Assembly (NCBI GenBank): GCA_009772935.1
Contig: WOUR01000051.1
Span: 1 to 34,773, forward strand
Origin: Rhodospirillaceae bacterium
GTDB lineage: Bacteria; Pseudomonadota; Alphaproteobacteria; Reyranellales; Reyranellaceae
Direction: 5' to 3'
Length of the DNA: 34,773 bases
Shown piece after piece: positions 8,397-15,631 of this stretch; position 1 is the first letter of the stretch, and each line of letters starts with the position of its first letter. Both the position numbers and the translations under genes were made by a program. The notes beneath the pieces were generated by a model. The model was not told where the DNA came from. It saw only the letters and a program-made list of their open reading frames with translations, and made no database searches.

Positions 8397-10502
8397 TTAC
8401 AGCCCCAGTCCGCGACGTCGTCCAAGCGACCAGCTGACATCGCCGCCGGGCAAGGCCACCCCTGACACCAGGCGGCCGACATGCTGTTCGAGCGCGGGCC
8501 GCCACGGAACCAAGCTAAAGCCGAGCCCGTCGTCGATCATGGCGAACCGTCCACTCGAAAGCTGCGTGGAGCCGACCAGCGTCCCGGCAACGTGGTTCCC
8601 CGGAATGGCAGGCTGCCATTCCCGCCCCCGTTCGGCGGCGAGCGCGCGGCCGACGCGCTGGATGTCACGAGCCTCAAGCCGCTGCACCACGTCGCGAGAA
8701 ATCCGGATCCGCCCGTCGCCGACGTCCGTGGCATACCCCTTGTCAGCCAGCCATCGCCGACGGTTGGCCAGCGCGGCGGTCACGTCCCGGCCAAATCCGT
8801 CGTCTGCCAGAACAGTGCGCTGACGAGACACCAACTCTCGGTCGAGCCACGTCGCGCCATCATGCCCGACTTGCTGGTCGAGACCCAACGTCGAGAGGAT
8901 GGTCACCCGCCCGGCCGCGCGGTCTCGCTTGAGGTCGTATGCCTGCCCGCGCTCGGCCAGGTCGGCGGGAATGCGCCAGTGATCGGCGTCCATCCGCTCG
9001 ACATGGCCTGCCCGCCGCAGCGCTTCCAGGCGCCGGACATGGGATCGGACGTATGCCACAGGATCGCCGCCCAGACGCTCGACGGTGCCGACAGCTTGCT
9101 CCAGATGCGTGGCCGGCCGATAGATGCCCTCCTTACCGGCAACGGCCAGGATGTTGCGATCCGATGCGCGGGGTCCGGCCTCATCCGCGCCCGCCGCCAC
9201 GATCATGCCCCGCTGGATATCCTCCGCTCGAGCAGGATCCATCTCGAGATGATGGACTCGTCCGTCCACACCGTCGACGACGAGCCTCACCCGCTCACCC
9301 ATCTCGTCGCCAGCCAGCCCCTTGTCGAGCACCCGGCCAACGATCGGCTCGGTCATCTCCTCACGATGAAGGACATAGCCCGCGACGGAGCGGGTGTCCG
9401 CCAATCCTTCCCGGTCTAATGCCCGCTGCATGGTCTTGATGATGTCCCCGCGCTCGCCCAGCTCCCGCAAGACGGATTCGGCCTTGGAAGATACCGTCCA
9501 CCGTCCGGGCTCAACCTCCGCGGCCAGGCCCATACGCTCCAGCTTGCGCGCCCGCTGGATCAGCAGCGCCCGGTTCAGCCGCAGGCTTTCCAGCATGTCC
9601 CGATCCGGCCTGAGGTCGGCGAACTCGTTGCGACTGCGCTGCTCGGAAAGCAGCATGCGGTCGAGGCGCGTGAAGCGATCAGCCTCGACCTCCCGCTCCA
9701 AGCCGCGGGACACTTCCTGCTCAGTTTGGCGGCCGAGCTCCCGGGTCACGACCTCGCTTGCCCGTTCCCGAATGCCATAAGCGATGTAGTCGCCAGCGAT
9801 GTTGAGAGTCTTGCCATCGTCGGTAACACCGCGGACGATAATGTGAGTGTGAGGGTGGCCGGTATTGTGGTGATCGACCGCGATCCAGTCGAGCCGGGTG
9901 CCAAGGTCGGCCTCCATCTGCTTCATGAGATCGCGGACGGTCGCGCGATGATCCGGGAGCTCGACACCCTCCTCGGCCGATACGATGAAGCGGAACTGGT
10001 GGCGGTCTTCCCGGCCCCGTTCGATAAATGCACGACCATCCTCGACATCCTGGCTGGCCGAGTAGACTTGGCCCTTTTCTCCGTCCTTCGTCACACCATC
10101 CCGCTGGAGATACCGCAGATGGGCATCGATGGCTTTGCCGCTGACGAACTGCCGGCCCCTGGCAGCGCCGCGCTGCGGATTGAGCTTCACGACGCGAGCC
10201 TTGACCGCGACCCGTCGTGAGCGGGTGCGGATGCCGCTGTCGCGGCTCCATGGCTTGCGATTCTTCAGCGCCGCGGCCGCCGAAGCGCCGCGCCCTCGCT
10301 GGTTAAACCGGCCACCTCCCTTTCCGGCGTCGCCCAAGCGGGAAGGATTGCCACCAGCCCGTCGAATAGCCTGCTGAATCTGCCCGTTGAAGCTGGACGC
10401 ACGGTCGCCCCCAACACCGGCGCGGCTTCTGCCGAGCCGCGCGCCGCGCCGATCCCGGATCCTGCCGGGCCGAAGGCGGAAATCGTCGTCATCACGCGCC
10501 AT
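8397..10502 (-). CDS. rlxS: RlxS-type relaxase (VirD2-like, DUF3363)
   Basis: This is the conjugative relaxase, expected to nick oriT, stay bound to the 5' end through a tyrosine, and pilot the strand into the recipient. The 701-residue product starts MARDDDDFRLRPGRIRD, the usual RlxS opening. A basic N-terminus leads to AHLRYLQRDGV (about 127-137), whose Tyr131 is a candidate catalytic residue, and to the metal-binding His motif HHNTGHPHTH at about 211-220. The C-terminal 400 residues match the DUF3363 type of architecture. There is no clear Shine-Dalgarno. The upstream gap at 10503-10848 is where an oriT would be expected. Confidence 0.93.
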   Translation of the reverse strand: MARDDDDFRLRPGRIRDRRGARLGRSRAGVGGDRASSFNGQIQQAIRRAGGNPSRLGDAGKGGGRFNQRGRGASAAAALKNRKPWSRDSGIRTRSRRVAVKARVVKLNPQRGAARGRQFVSGKAIDAHLRYLQRDGVTKDGEKGQVYSASQDVEDGRAFIERGREDRHQFRFIVSAEEGVELPDHRATVRDLMKQMEADLGTRLDWIAVDHHNTGHPHTHIIVRGVTDDGKTLNIAGDYIAYGIRERASEVVTRELGRQTEQEVSRGLEREVEADRFTRLDRMLLSEQRSRNEFADLRPDRDMLESLRLNRALLIQRARKLERMGLAAEVEPGRWTVSSKAESVLRELGERGDIIKTMQRALDREGLADTRSVAGYVLHREEMTEPIVGRVLDKGLAGDEMGERVRLVVDGVDGRVHHLEMDPARAEDIQRGMIVAAGADEAGPRASDRNILAVAGKEGIYRPATHLEQAVGTVERLGGDPVAYVRSHVRRLEALRRAGHVERMDADHWRIPADLAERGQAYDLKRDRAAGRVTILSTLGLDQQVGHDGATWLDRELVSRQRTVLADDGFGRDVTAALANRRRWLADKGYATDVGDGRIRISRDVVQRLEARDIQRVGRALAAERGREWQPAIPGNHVAGTLVGSTQLSSGRFAMIDDGLGFSLVPWRPALEQHVGRLVSGVALPGGDVSWSLGRRRGLGL

Positions 10503-10848
10503 GGCATAACGATTGGCAGCGGCACGAAGTCCTGCAAGCGTCAGAGCACACGCATCGCCGCGTGGCGTGGAAAAGGCGTCTCCTGCGTAGCATCGGAGGG
10601 CTACCCCAGAAGCGACGGCGCCCGAAGCATTGAAAACAAAGAGAAAAGTGTTTCAGAGGCCATAAGCACGTCGCGAGGAGCTGGCGCCGGGCCCTCGAAA
10701 AACAACGTGCAGACAATCCCTTAGGAGCGCAGCGACGGCAGCGGGGCCACCCGCTTTATCTTGCAGTCCATGATCTGGGTCCCTGAGCCGATGACCTAAT
10801 GAGGAATTCACGAGCACAGCTTAAGGATCCAACCGTCTGCTCTCCGCA
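10503..10848. other. Non-coding region upstream of rlxS, candidate oriT region
   Basis: No gene is supported in these 346 bases on either strand. A small hairpin, GCGGG (10741-10745) and CCCGC (10750-10754), is followed at once by TTTATCTTGC (10755-10764). This resembles the IncP-type nic consensus TATCCTG with one mismatch. A hairpin beside a nic-like sequence just upstream of the relaxase is the normal arrangement of an oriT, but the match is short. A second inverted repeat (CGTCTGC 10834-10840, GCAGACG 10854-10860) spans the end of the transglycosylase gene. Confidence 0.35.
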
Positions 10849-11670
10849 TCAAGGCAGACGCACTACGTTTCCATTGCGTACAAACAAGCTGTCGGTTCGT
10901 GCCTCCAATCGAGATGAGTTCTGGGCAGACCGGTCATGCTGCGATGAACGCTCAGGTGTCGTCTCGGACGCTGCCGGCGTGATTGCGAAATTGTCCCGAG
11001 CACGCGTTACGAACAGCGGCGCTTCCTGCCAGGTACCTATGCGGCGGCTGGCGGTGACAATGTCATCGTCCTGCCGCTGTCCGATCAGCGGCGCAAGAGT
11101 GGCCACGTAGAGTTGCGTCTCATACGGCAACGCTCGGCCTGTGGCCAAGTGGTCGTCGTAGCGCCCGGGACCTGCATTGTAGGCAGCCAGAAAGCCCGGT
11201 GAGCCGTAGCGCTCATGGAGCTCGCGCAAGTAGGCCGCACCCGCAAGGATGTTGTCGCGCGGATCATACGGATTGTCGCCGAACCCATGCCGGGCACGCA
11301 AACCAGCCCAGGTTTCGGGCATGACCTGCATCAATCCCATGGCGCCGCGGGGCGACAGAGCCAGCACGTCGCCACCGCTTTCGATTGCCATCACCGCTCC
11401 AATCCAGGATGCCGGCACGCCAAATCGCTGGGCCGCTTCGCGTACGAAGTTTGCATAGGGACCGGCGCCCGGTGCGGTCTTTGGCAGCACCGTGGTGGCT
11501 GATTCAGCGAGTGCCGTGTCACCGGATGATATGACGATTGCGACAATAGGAATCGCGGCCATCGATATGATCAATCGCATGGTCTTGTGGCAGATCTTGG
11601 CCGGGACGGAGGAAGGGTCACGACGTCCCACGTACGATCGGGCGGGTACTTCAGGCCGGCGCAACTTCAT
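10849..11670 (-). CDS. Lytic transglycosylase (VirB1-like, SLT domain)
   Basis: This enzyme is predicted to cleave peptidoglycan locally so the conjugation machinery can be inserted. The 273-residue protein has a hydrophobic N-terminal segment (MRLIISMAAIPIVAIVIS, about 31-48) and an SLT domain with catalytic Glu97 in AVMAIESGGD, then GAMGLMQVMPETW and the AAYNAGPGRYDDH motif. Two starts compete: 11676, which overlaps the traF stop as ATGA, and 11670, which has GGAGG at 7-base spacing; 11670 is preferred. It is co-directional with traF. It may be the msi107-type protein of ICEMlSymR7A (inference). Confidence 0.88.
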   Translation of the reverse strand: MKLRRPEVPARSYVGRRDPSSVPAKICHKTMRLIISMAAIPIVAIVISSGDTALAESATTVLPKTAPGAGPYANFVREAAQRFGVPASWIGAVMAIESGGDVLALSPRGAMGLMQVMPETWAGLRARHGFGDNPYDPRDNILAGAAYLRELHERYGSPGFLAAYNAGPGRYDDHLATGRALPYETQLYVATLAPLIGQRQDDDIVTASRRIGTWQEAPLFVTRARDNFAITPAASETTPERSSQHDRSAQNSSRLEARTDSLFVRNGNVVRLP

Positions 11671-11672
11671 GA

Positions 11673-12182
11673 TCATTCCTCCTTTGTCCAAACTGGATGA
11701 GCGCGACCGGTGACGGCGGATCGCGGCAGTGGCCCGAAATACCGCCCGTCCAGCGAGTCCGCCGATCGCGAATTCATCAGGAAGAGCGAACCATGAGCGA
11801 TGACGCGGCAGCCCTGCCAGACCGGCAAAGATCGCCCTCTGCGATCACGCTCGCGCGCCATTCCGGCAGCTACCTTATCGATGGTTACGACGAGACCATC
11901 TCGACAAACGGTCTGGCCGGGAAGCGCCAGCACATGTTTCAGCATAGGAACGCCACGCGGCAGGTAGTTGCCGGCTTCGAGGTAACTGGCGAGCGGTTCC
12001 GGCGGCAGGACAGCAACCAGTTCGGAAACATACCGCGTGTCGGTGGTCTCGATTAAGTAGACCCCGACGGGAACGCTGGCCGACGCGTTCCATAGAAGCA
12101 TGCGATGCGGCCGCAAGAAGGCCGGCGCCATCAGGCTGACTACTCCCAGCGCAATCAGCAGACCGTACACGCGGCGCGTCAC
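11673..12182 (-). CDS. traF: TraF, S26-family conjugal transfer peptidase
   Basis: TraF belongs to the S26 signal-peptidase family and, in RP4, matures and cyclises TrbC pilin. The 169-residue product has one N-terminal membrane segment (VYGLLIALGVVSLMAPAF), the catalytic Ser in NASASVPVGVY (Ser36) and the catalytic Lys in LKHVLALPGQ (Lys82), plus the conserved SADSLDGRYFGPLP near the C-terminus. The start is GTG and overlaps the DUF2840 gene stop as GTGA. Its stop overlaps the alternative start of the transglycosylase gene. Confidence 0.92.
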   Translation of the reverse strand: MTRRVYGLLIALGVVSLMAPAFLRPHRMLLWNASASVPVGVYLIETTDTRYVSELVAVLPPEPLASYLEAGNYLPRGVPMLKHVLALPGQTVCRDGLVVTIDKVAAGMARERDRRGRSLPVWQGCRVIAHGSLFLMNSRSADSLDGRYFGPLPRSAVTGRAHPVWTKEE

Positions 12183-12643
12183 GGCTCCAGTCTCTGCCGC
12201 AGGAGCCAGGCCTTGTGGCGTGCCATCGTGTAGGGCCTCAGCGCTTCCCCGACCTCCAGACGACTGTTAACGTGGCGCCAATAGTCCGGTGCCGCGTCGG
12301 CGGGATCGACGCCGAGCGCTTCGACGATGTCGATCATCTGCAACACATGCTTGACCTTCGGCCAGCCGGAGGCACGCAGCAGGATATCGGCGCCAGGCCG
12401 GACGTATGGGATGGTTGCGCAGGCTTCACTCGAGCGCACGGCACGAAGGATATCGATACGTGAAGCGATCGTGCCGTAGTCGTTGGCAGCCCAGCGGACG
12501 AAGCCGAAGACGCTGCCGGGCGCAAAAGAGAGGACCCGCCGCCGTCGATCGTGGATCTGTTCGTTTGCCGGCCGGCCGAAGCGTATCCATCGCTCGATAT
12601 GCTTCTCGAGCCACAGCAGTTCGACATGCGTGAGATCGGTCAT
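12179..12643 (-). CDS. DUF2840 family protein
   Basis: The 154-residue product starts MTDLTHVELLWLEKHIERWIRFG and matches the DUF2840 proteins that sit directly upstream of traF in ICEs of this family. Visible features are a basic stretch (HDRRRRVLSFAPG) and a Trp-containing C-terminus (ARHKAWLLRQRLEP). No catalytic motif is seen and no function is known. The ATG at 12643 is chosen over an in-frame upstream extension because similarity to the family begins there. It is coupled to traF by a GTGA overlap, so a role in transfer-gene expression or pilus maturation is possible but unproven. Confidence 0.82.
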   Translation of the reverse strand: MTDLTHVELLWLEKHIERWIRFGRPANEQIHDRRRRVLSFAPGSVFGFVRWAANDYGTIASRIDILRAVRSSEACATIPYVRPGADILLRASGWPKVKHVLQMIDIVEALGVDPADAAPDYWRHVNSRLEVGEALRPYTMARHKAWLLRQRLEP

Positions 12644-12739
12644 GCGCGGCCTCGTTGCGGGATCGAACCCATGCCCTCTGGTTTTTGCCCTCCCGGCAAG
12701 GCTGCGATCCCCAGCGGTGGACAAATCTGATGCGTTAGA

Positions 12740-12758
12740 CAGATTCTGAAAGAATCTG
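12740..12758. promoter_or_regulatory. Perfect 8-bp inverted repeat upstream of DUF2840-traF
   Basis: CAGATTCT (12740-12747) and AGAATCTG (12751-12758) are exact reverse complements separated by GAA. The repeat lies about 97 bp upstream of the DUF2840 start and about 60 bp beyond the iteron-like repeats. It could be an operator for the DUF2840-traF-transglycosylase unit or a small hairpin. A further AGCGATTCTGG at 12809-12819 shares the GATTCT core. Confidence 0.5.
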
Positions 12759-12817
12759 GGTTAGGGAAGTTAAGGAGGCGCCAAGCCATTGTCGGCCAAA
12801 GGGAATCCAGCGATTCT

Positions 12818-12882
12818 GGTCCCCGATAGCACGAGGTTCCGGTCCCCGATGGCACGAGGGTCGAGGTCCCCGTTAGCACGAG
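12818..12882. repeat. Three iteron-like direct repeats beside repA
   Basis: Three 18-bp direct repeats of GGTCCCCGATAGCACGAG type lie at 12818-12835, 12841-12858 and 12865-12882. They differ at one to three positions (GATAGC, GATGGC, GTTAGC) and begin 23 and 24 bases apart. They sit immediately after the repA stop codon (12888-12890). Evenly spaced direct repeats next to a Rep gene are typical iterons, to which the initiator binds to start replication or control copy number. Function is inferred from position and spacing. Confidence 0.7.
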
Positions 12883-12887
12883 CCGAG

Positions 12888-13760
12888 TCACAGCTTGTCC
12901 CCAGACTGACTGACCAGCTTATGGACGAACGGCTCGCGCGGGATTGCCACGAACTCAAGCCGCTCGACGCCGCGGAAGCTGCGTTCGATGCAAAGCCGAT
13001 AGCCCGGAAGGGCCTGTCGGCGGACGATCTCGCGCACATCGTAGGCGAAGTGCTTGAGCGGTGAGAGGCTGCCGGACTTGGCGTGGAGATGCGAAAAATC
13101 GAAGCTCCACCCGTCAGCCTGACGGCCGCCGTGCTTGCGGACGATGCGATAAAGCCAGCGCTCCAGACCGCCTGTCAGATCGAAGTACGCACGGTCAATC
13201 GTGAGCACAAGCGCGTCGTCCAGAACGCCGGCATAGAACCAGTCCGGGAGGATGAGTTCGAGGCCGAGCGGGCGACCGTGGACGTCCGCAGTCTCCTTCC
13301 ATTCGTTGATCCAGGAGAAGCGATGGCGTCGCCGCTCTGCAGGTTGGCGGATGGACGTCAGCACGGTCGTTGACTGGAGACGGTCGAACGCCGCCTTCAG
13401 GCGGTCGTAATCCCGTGCGCCGGTGCCGCGGCCAACGAACGTCAAGATCTCGTACGGTGTGGCAGCCATCAGACGCGAGGTCTTCAAGCCTGCATCTCTC
13501 GCCTCGACGATTTGCGAGGCGGCCCAGATCAGCACATCGGCATCCCAGATGGTCGCTATGCCGTGGTCGGGCACGGCCTCGACCCGTATTGCGACCGTGC
13601 GGGTTCGATAGTCGATCGGCTGGACGCGCTTCGACTTGGCCAGCGAAAAGAACGGATAGGCCATGAGGTCCTGTGCGTCACGCGGTGCCAGATCGCCGGG
13701 CAACGCCCTGAACAGGTCGAGCTGGTCTCGCTCGCTGACGCGCTTGTGCTTGAAGGTCAC
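12888..13760 (-). CDS. repA: Replication initiator protein A-like protein
   Basis: The product (about 290 residues) is a plasmid-type initiator of the RepA/RPA family with characteristic sequences: HKRVSERDQLDLFRALPGDLAPRDAQDLMAYP at the N-terminus (given here as residues about 4-35), PYEILTFVGRGTGARDYDRLKAAFDRLQSTTV, and a C-terminal winged-helix-like region LYRIVRKHGG...LKHFAYDVREIVRR. Such proteins bind iterons and open the origin. The frame also has a TTG at 13772; GTG at 13760 is preferred because GGGG sits 6 bases upstream and family similarity begins there. It starts just after the excisionase-like gene and ends against three iteron-like repeats. A Rep gene within an ICE may let the excised circle replicate. 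Confidence 0.87.
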   Translation of the reverse strand: MTFKHKRVSERDQLDLFRALPGDLAPRDAQDLMAYPFFSLAKSKRVQPIDYRTRTVAIRVEAVPDHGIATIWDADVLIWAASQIVEARDAGLKTSRLMAATPYEILTFVGRGTGARDYDRLKAAFDRLQSTTVLTSIRQPAERRRHRFSWINEWKETADVHGRPLGLELILPDWFYAGVLDDALVLTIDRAYFDLTGGLERWLYRIVRKHGGRQADGWSFDFSHLHAKSGSLSPLKHFAYDVREIVRRQALPGYRLCIERSFRGVERLEFVAIPREPFVHKLVSQSGDKL

Positions 13761-13772
13761 GTTTGGCCCCAA

Positions 13773-14054
13773 TCAGCGCCGAGCACGAGGAGTATTGGCG
13801 AGCAGGTTCATGTGCGGCTTTGCAGGCAGCACAGTCCCGGTCCCGGGGTCAGAGGTCGACGTCTTGGCCCCGCGGTCAGCCCAGGCCTTGAGGTCGTCGA
13901 CGGCGTACACGACACGGCCGCCGATCTTCCGGTAGGTCGGGCCTGTACCGTAGGTTCGGTGCTTCTCGAGGGTGCGGCCGGAGAGGCTGAGGAAACGTGC
14001 GGCTTCCGGCGTTCTCAGAAAGCGCGGCGGCAGGCCGGCGGCAGGATCGGGCAT
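13773..14054 (-). CDS. rdfS: AlpA/MerR-type helix-turn-helix protein, RdfS-like excisionase candidate
   Basis: The 93-residue product carries one winged helix-turn-helix of the AlpA/excisionase kind: RFLRTPEAARFLSLSGRTLEKHR, then GPTYRKIGGRVVYAVDDLKAWAD (wing and second helix), and a basic Pro/Thr-rich tail. Recombination directionality factors and AlpA-type regulators share this fold. Placement directly downstream of an FseA-like activator matches ICEMlSymR7A, where FseA turns on the excisionase gene rdfS. The ATG at 14054 has GGAG 8 bases upstream. The specific RdfS assignment is inference from context; a pure transcription regulator is the alternative. Confidence 0.72.
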   Translation of the reverse strand: MPDPAAGLPPRFLRTPEAARFLSLSGRTLEKHRTYGTGPTYRKIGGRVVYAVDDLKAWADRGAKTSTSDPGTGTVLPAKPHMNLLANTPRARR

Positions 14055-14199
14055 GCGGATGGCTCCGTGGTTCTGGCGAGAGCCGTCGAGGGGCGACGGC
14101 GTAACGACGGTCACGGTGGCGGAGATTCGCGGCCCGGGCGGATGACGAACTGGGCTCTCGGGTTGGTGCCCCCCCTGCCCTGGCAAGCGTCAGGGGAGG

Positions 14200-14709
14200 C
14201 TAGCGACTGGCGCGCAGCAGCTTTCGATAGCCCCCGTCCATCATGGCCACGGCATCGGCGACCAATCGGATCGTCTGGCCCCGGACGGATGAGGTCTTCC
14301 AGGGGAATCGCGCAACCGCTTCCGGACCGTAGAGCGCCATCGCCACCTCGCGATAGCTTGCCCCCTCCAGGCGACCGTCCAACGCCCGGATCATGCTGAG
14401 AAGCCGTTTGCGGAGACGCGCCGTGATCTGCCAGGCGGACGGAAGCGGGCCTGCCGGGTGACGATCGAGGCGGCGCTTGAGGCGCATCAAACCGGCAAGG
14501 CGAAGGAGAACGGTCTCATCCAAGGGGACCAGCGCCGCCATCGGCAGTGCCGGGCGCTCACCCTTGAGCCACAGGGACATTGGGCCATCGGTATCATTCA
14601 CGATGCAAGGCCACTCGCCGCCGTGCTGTGGATCCATAGACGGACGCAGACGATCAAGCGCTTCAAAGCGATAGGCGCCTGCGAAGCCCTCGGGGGCGGG
14701 AACAAGCAT
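14200..14709 (-). CDS. fseA: DUF2285-domain part of an FseA-like activator (second frame)
   Basis: This frame encodes a DUF2285 domain, an extended-turn helix-turn-helix variant that binds DNA in FseA of ICEMlSymR7A. Read alone it could start at ATG 14709 (MLVPAPEGFAGAYRF) for 169 residues. But homologous sequence continues upstream in the same frame (WRPELLPHAV, back to GCC at 14781) with no start codon of its own, so it is most sensibly the C-terminal half of a protein begun in the other frame. Basic residues are plentiful (RLKRRLDRH, RLRKRLL), fitting DNA binding. It ends GYRKLLRASR, nearly the same as the end of the QseM-like protein. Fusion by a +1 shift gives about 257 residues. Confidence 0.85.
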   Translation of the reverse strand: MLVPAPEGFAGAYRFEALDRLRPSMDPQHGGEWPCIVNDTDGPMSLWLKGERPALPMAALVPLDETVLLRLAGLMRLKRRLDRHPAGPLPSAWQITARLRKRLLSMIRALDGRLEGASYREVAMALYGPEAVARFPWKTSSVRGQTIRLVADAVAMMDGGYRKLLRASR

Positions 14710-14728
14710 CACGGCATGGGGAAGCAGC

Positions 14729-14974
14729 TCAGGCCGCCATGAAACCTCCGCGGCAGTCGCATCGAGTGACGGATCGCAGGCGAAAGGAAAGCCCCCAGTT
14801 CCCTCCCACTGTCTTCGGGCTCAATGGCGATTCCTCCGGATCTTCGTCAATCCGGTCGTAGTCATCTCGGTATGCCGGGTTGCGTCGCAGGAACTCCCAT
14901 GCGAATCCGGCACGATCGAGGTTCTTCAGCGCATCGACATATTCAGGCGACCTCCAATCGGGTCTCTTCGTCAT
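14729..14974 (-). CDS. fseA: DUF6499-domain part of an FseA-like activator (first frame)
   Basis: The 81-residue zero-frame product begins MTKRPDWRSPEYVDALKNLD and contains RAGFAWEFLRRNPAYRDDYDRI, the hallmark of DUF6499 (transcriptional regulator domain). In FseA this domain packs against DUF2285 and is the part bound by the antiactivator QseM. After WGLSF the zero frame runs into SVTRCDCRGGFMAA and stops; this tail does not look like the family, whereas the +1 frame reads ACDPSLDATAAEVSWRPELL, which does. The ATG at 14974 is used; a TTG precedes it. This corresponds to msi172 of ICEMlSymR7A. Confidence 0.85.
   Translation of the reverse strand: MTKRPDWRSPEYVDALKNLDRAGFAWEFLRRNPAYRDDYDRIDEDPEESPLSPKTVGGNWGLSFRLRSVTRCDCRGGFMAA
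14781..14788 (-). promoter_or_regulatory. Candidate +1 programmed ribosomal frameshift site (UCC UUU C)
   Basis: On the coding strand the zero frame reads CTT TCC TTT CGC. Phe UUU occupies 14785-14783. A one-base forward slip re-pairs tRNA-Phe on UUC (14784-14782) and the next codon becomes GCC (14781-14779), entering the DUF2285 frame exactly where homology resumes. UUU-to-UUC slippage of tRNA-Phe is the published mechanism that fuses msi172 and msi171 into FseA in ICEMlSymR7A. The fused coding region spans 14200-14974. Confidence 0.8.
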
Positions 14975-15123
14975 CAAAGACTCCGTTACTCGTACTCAGG
15001 GCTAACAGGTCTCAGCCTTTCATGCGACCAGCGGTTGTTGAAGAGCCCGAACGCCGAACGCGCGATGTCATGCGAAGACGCCCCCAAGGGGCTATCTGAA
15101 GTCCTTTCCAGGGTGCTGGCCCA

Positions 15124-15387
15124 TCAGTTGCGCGATGCGCGCAAGAGATCACGGAAGCCCATCTCGGTCATCCACTTCGCCCGGGCCAAATGCGCGTCGT
15201 GGACCAAGCGTGCGCGGTCGGGGTTCACCTCCGGATCAAGCCCGAAGACAATGCGCACGACTTCTCGCCAGTCGGCGGCCTCGGCTGCGGCGTCCAGCAA
15301 GCGTAGGTAGGTCACGAAGTGGCGCTCGTCATAGCTGGTGACGACGTCGCTCGCAGGCGGGCAGTCGTCAAAGGCAGGTGTCGTCAT
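15124..15387 (-). CDS. qseM: QseM-like antiactivator (stand-alone DUF2285 domain)
   Basis: The 87-residue product has SYDERHFVTYLRLLDAAAEAADWREVVRIVFGLD in its middle (from about residue 18) and ends KWMTEMGFRDLLRASRN; this is a stand-alone DUF2285 domain without DUF6499. I count about 15 acidic and 11 Arg/Lys residues, so it is net negative, unlike the basic DUF2285 half of the FseA-like protein. That fits QseM, which binds the DUF6499 domain of FseA (and TraR) and blocks activation. It lies upstream of the fseA-like frames on the same strand and divergent from an XRE-type gene, as qseM and qseC do. No clear Shine-Dalgarno is visible. Confidence 0.8.
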   Translation of the reverse strand: MTTPAFDDCPPASDVVTSYDERHFVTYLRLLDAAAEAADWREVVRIVFGLDPEVNPDRARLVHDAHLARAKWMTEMGFRDLLRASRN

Positions 15388-15579
15388 CTCAAGGATCGCA
15401 ACGAGGGAAAAACATTCGTCAGAACTCCAACCACCGCATAGTCACAGTTGATTGGCGAGTGGCGATGCAAGGCACGCATCACATCTATCAATTTCCATGC
15501 TCACCAGGCGCACCGTGAAGGCAATCGAAGCCTGATCTGCATAAAAGCATAGAGACGCCGCCACGCCAGCATATTGCGC

Positions 15580-15612
15580 CGCGTATTATAGTACGTAGCG
15601 CCAAAATACGCG
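15580..15612. promoter_or_regulatory. Inverted repeats in the qseM-qseC intergenic region, candidate QseC operator
   Basis: The 244-bp gap between the divergent regulators holds an exact 8-bp inverted repeat, CGCGTATT (15580-15587) and AATACGCG (15605-15612). Inside it lies a second pair, CGTA (15582-15585) and TACG (15592-15595), separated by TTATAG. Controller-type XRE proteins bind paired palindromes beside their own start, so this is the best operator candidate. It ends 20 bases before the qseC ATG. Confidence 0.55.
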
Positions 15613-15631
15613 ATTGCCTCCTATCCTGCGG

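Noticed and set aside
14729..14974. Reading the DUF6499/DUF2285 split as a pseudogene
   Set aside because: The break is exactly at a UUU-C site, both frames are otherwise intact, and a functional +1 frameshift is established at the same site type in the homologous system. A sequencing error cannot be fully excluded.
14975..15123. tra box (LuxR/TraR-type palindrome) upstream of the FseA-like frames
   Set aside because: I looked for an 18-20 bp dyad of that kind and saw none convincing.
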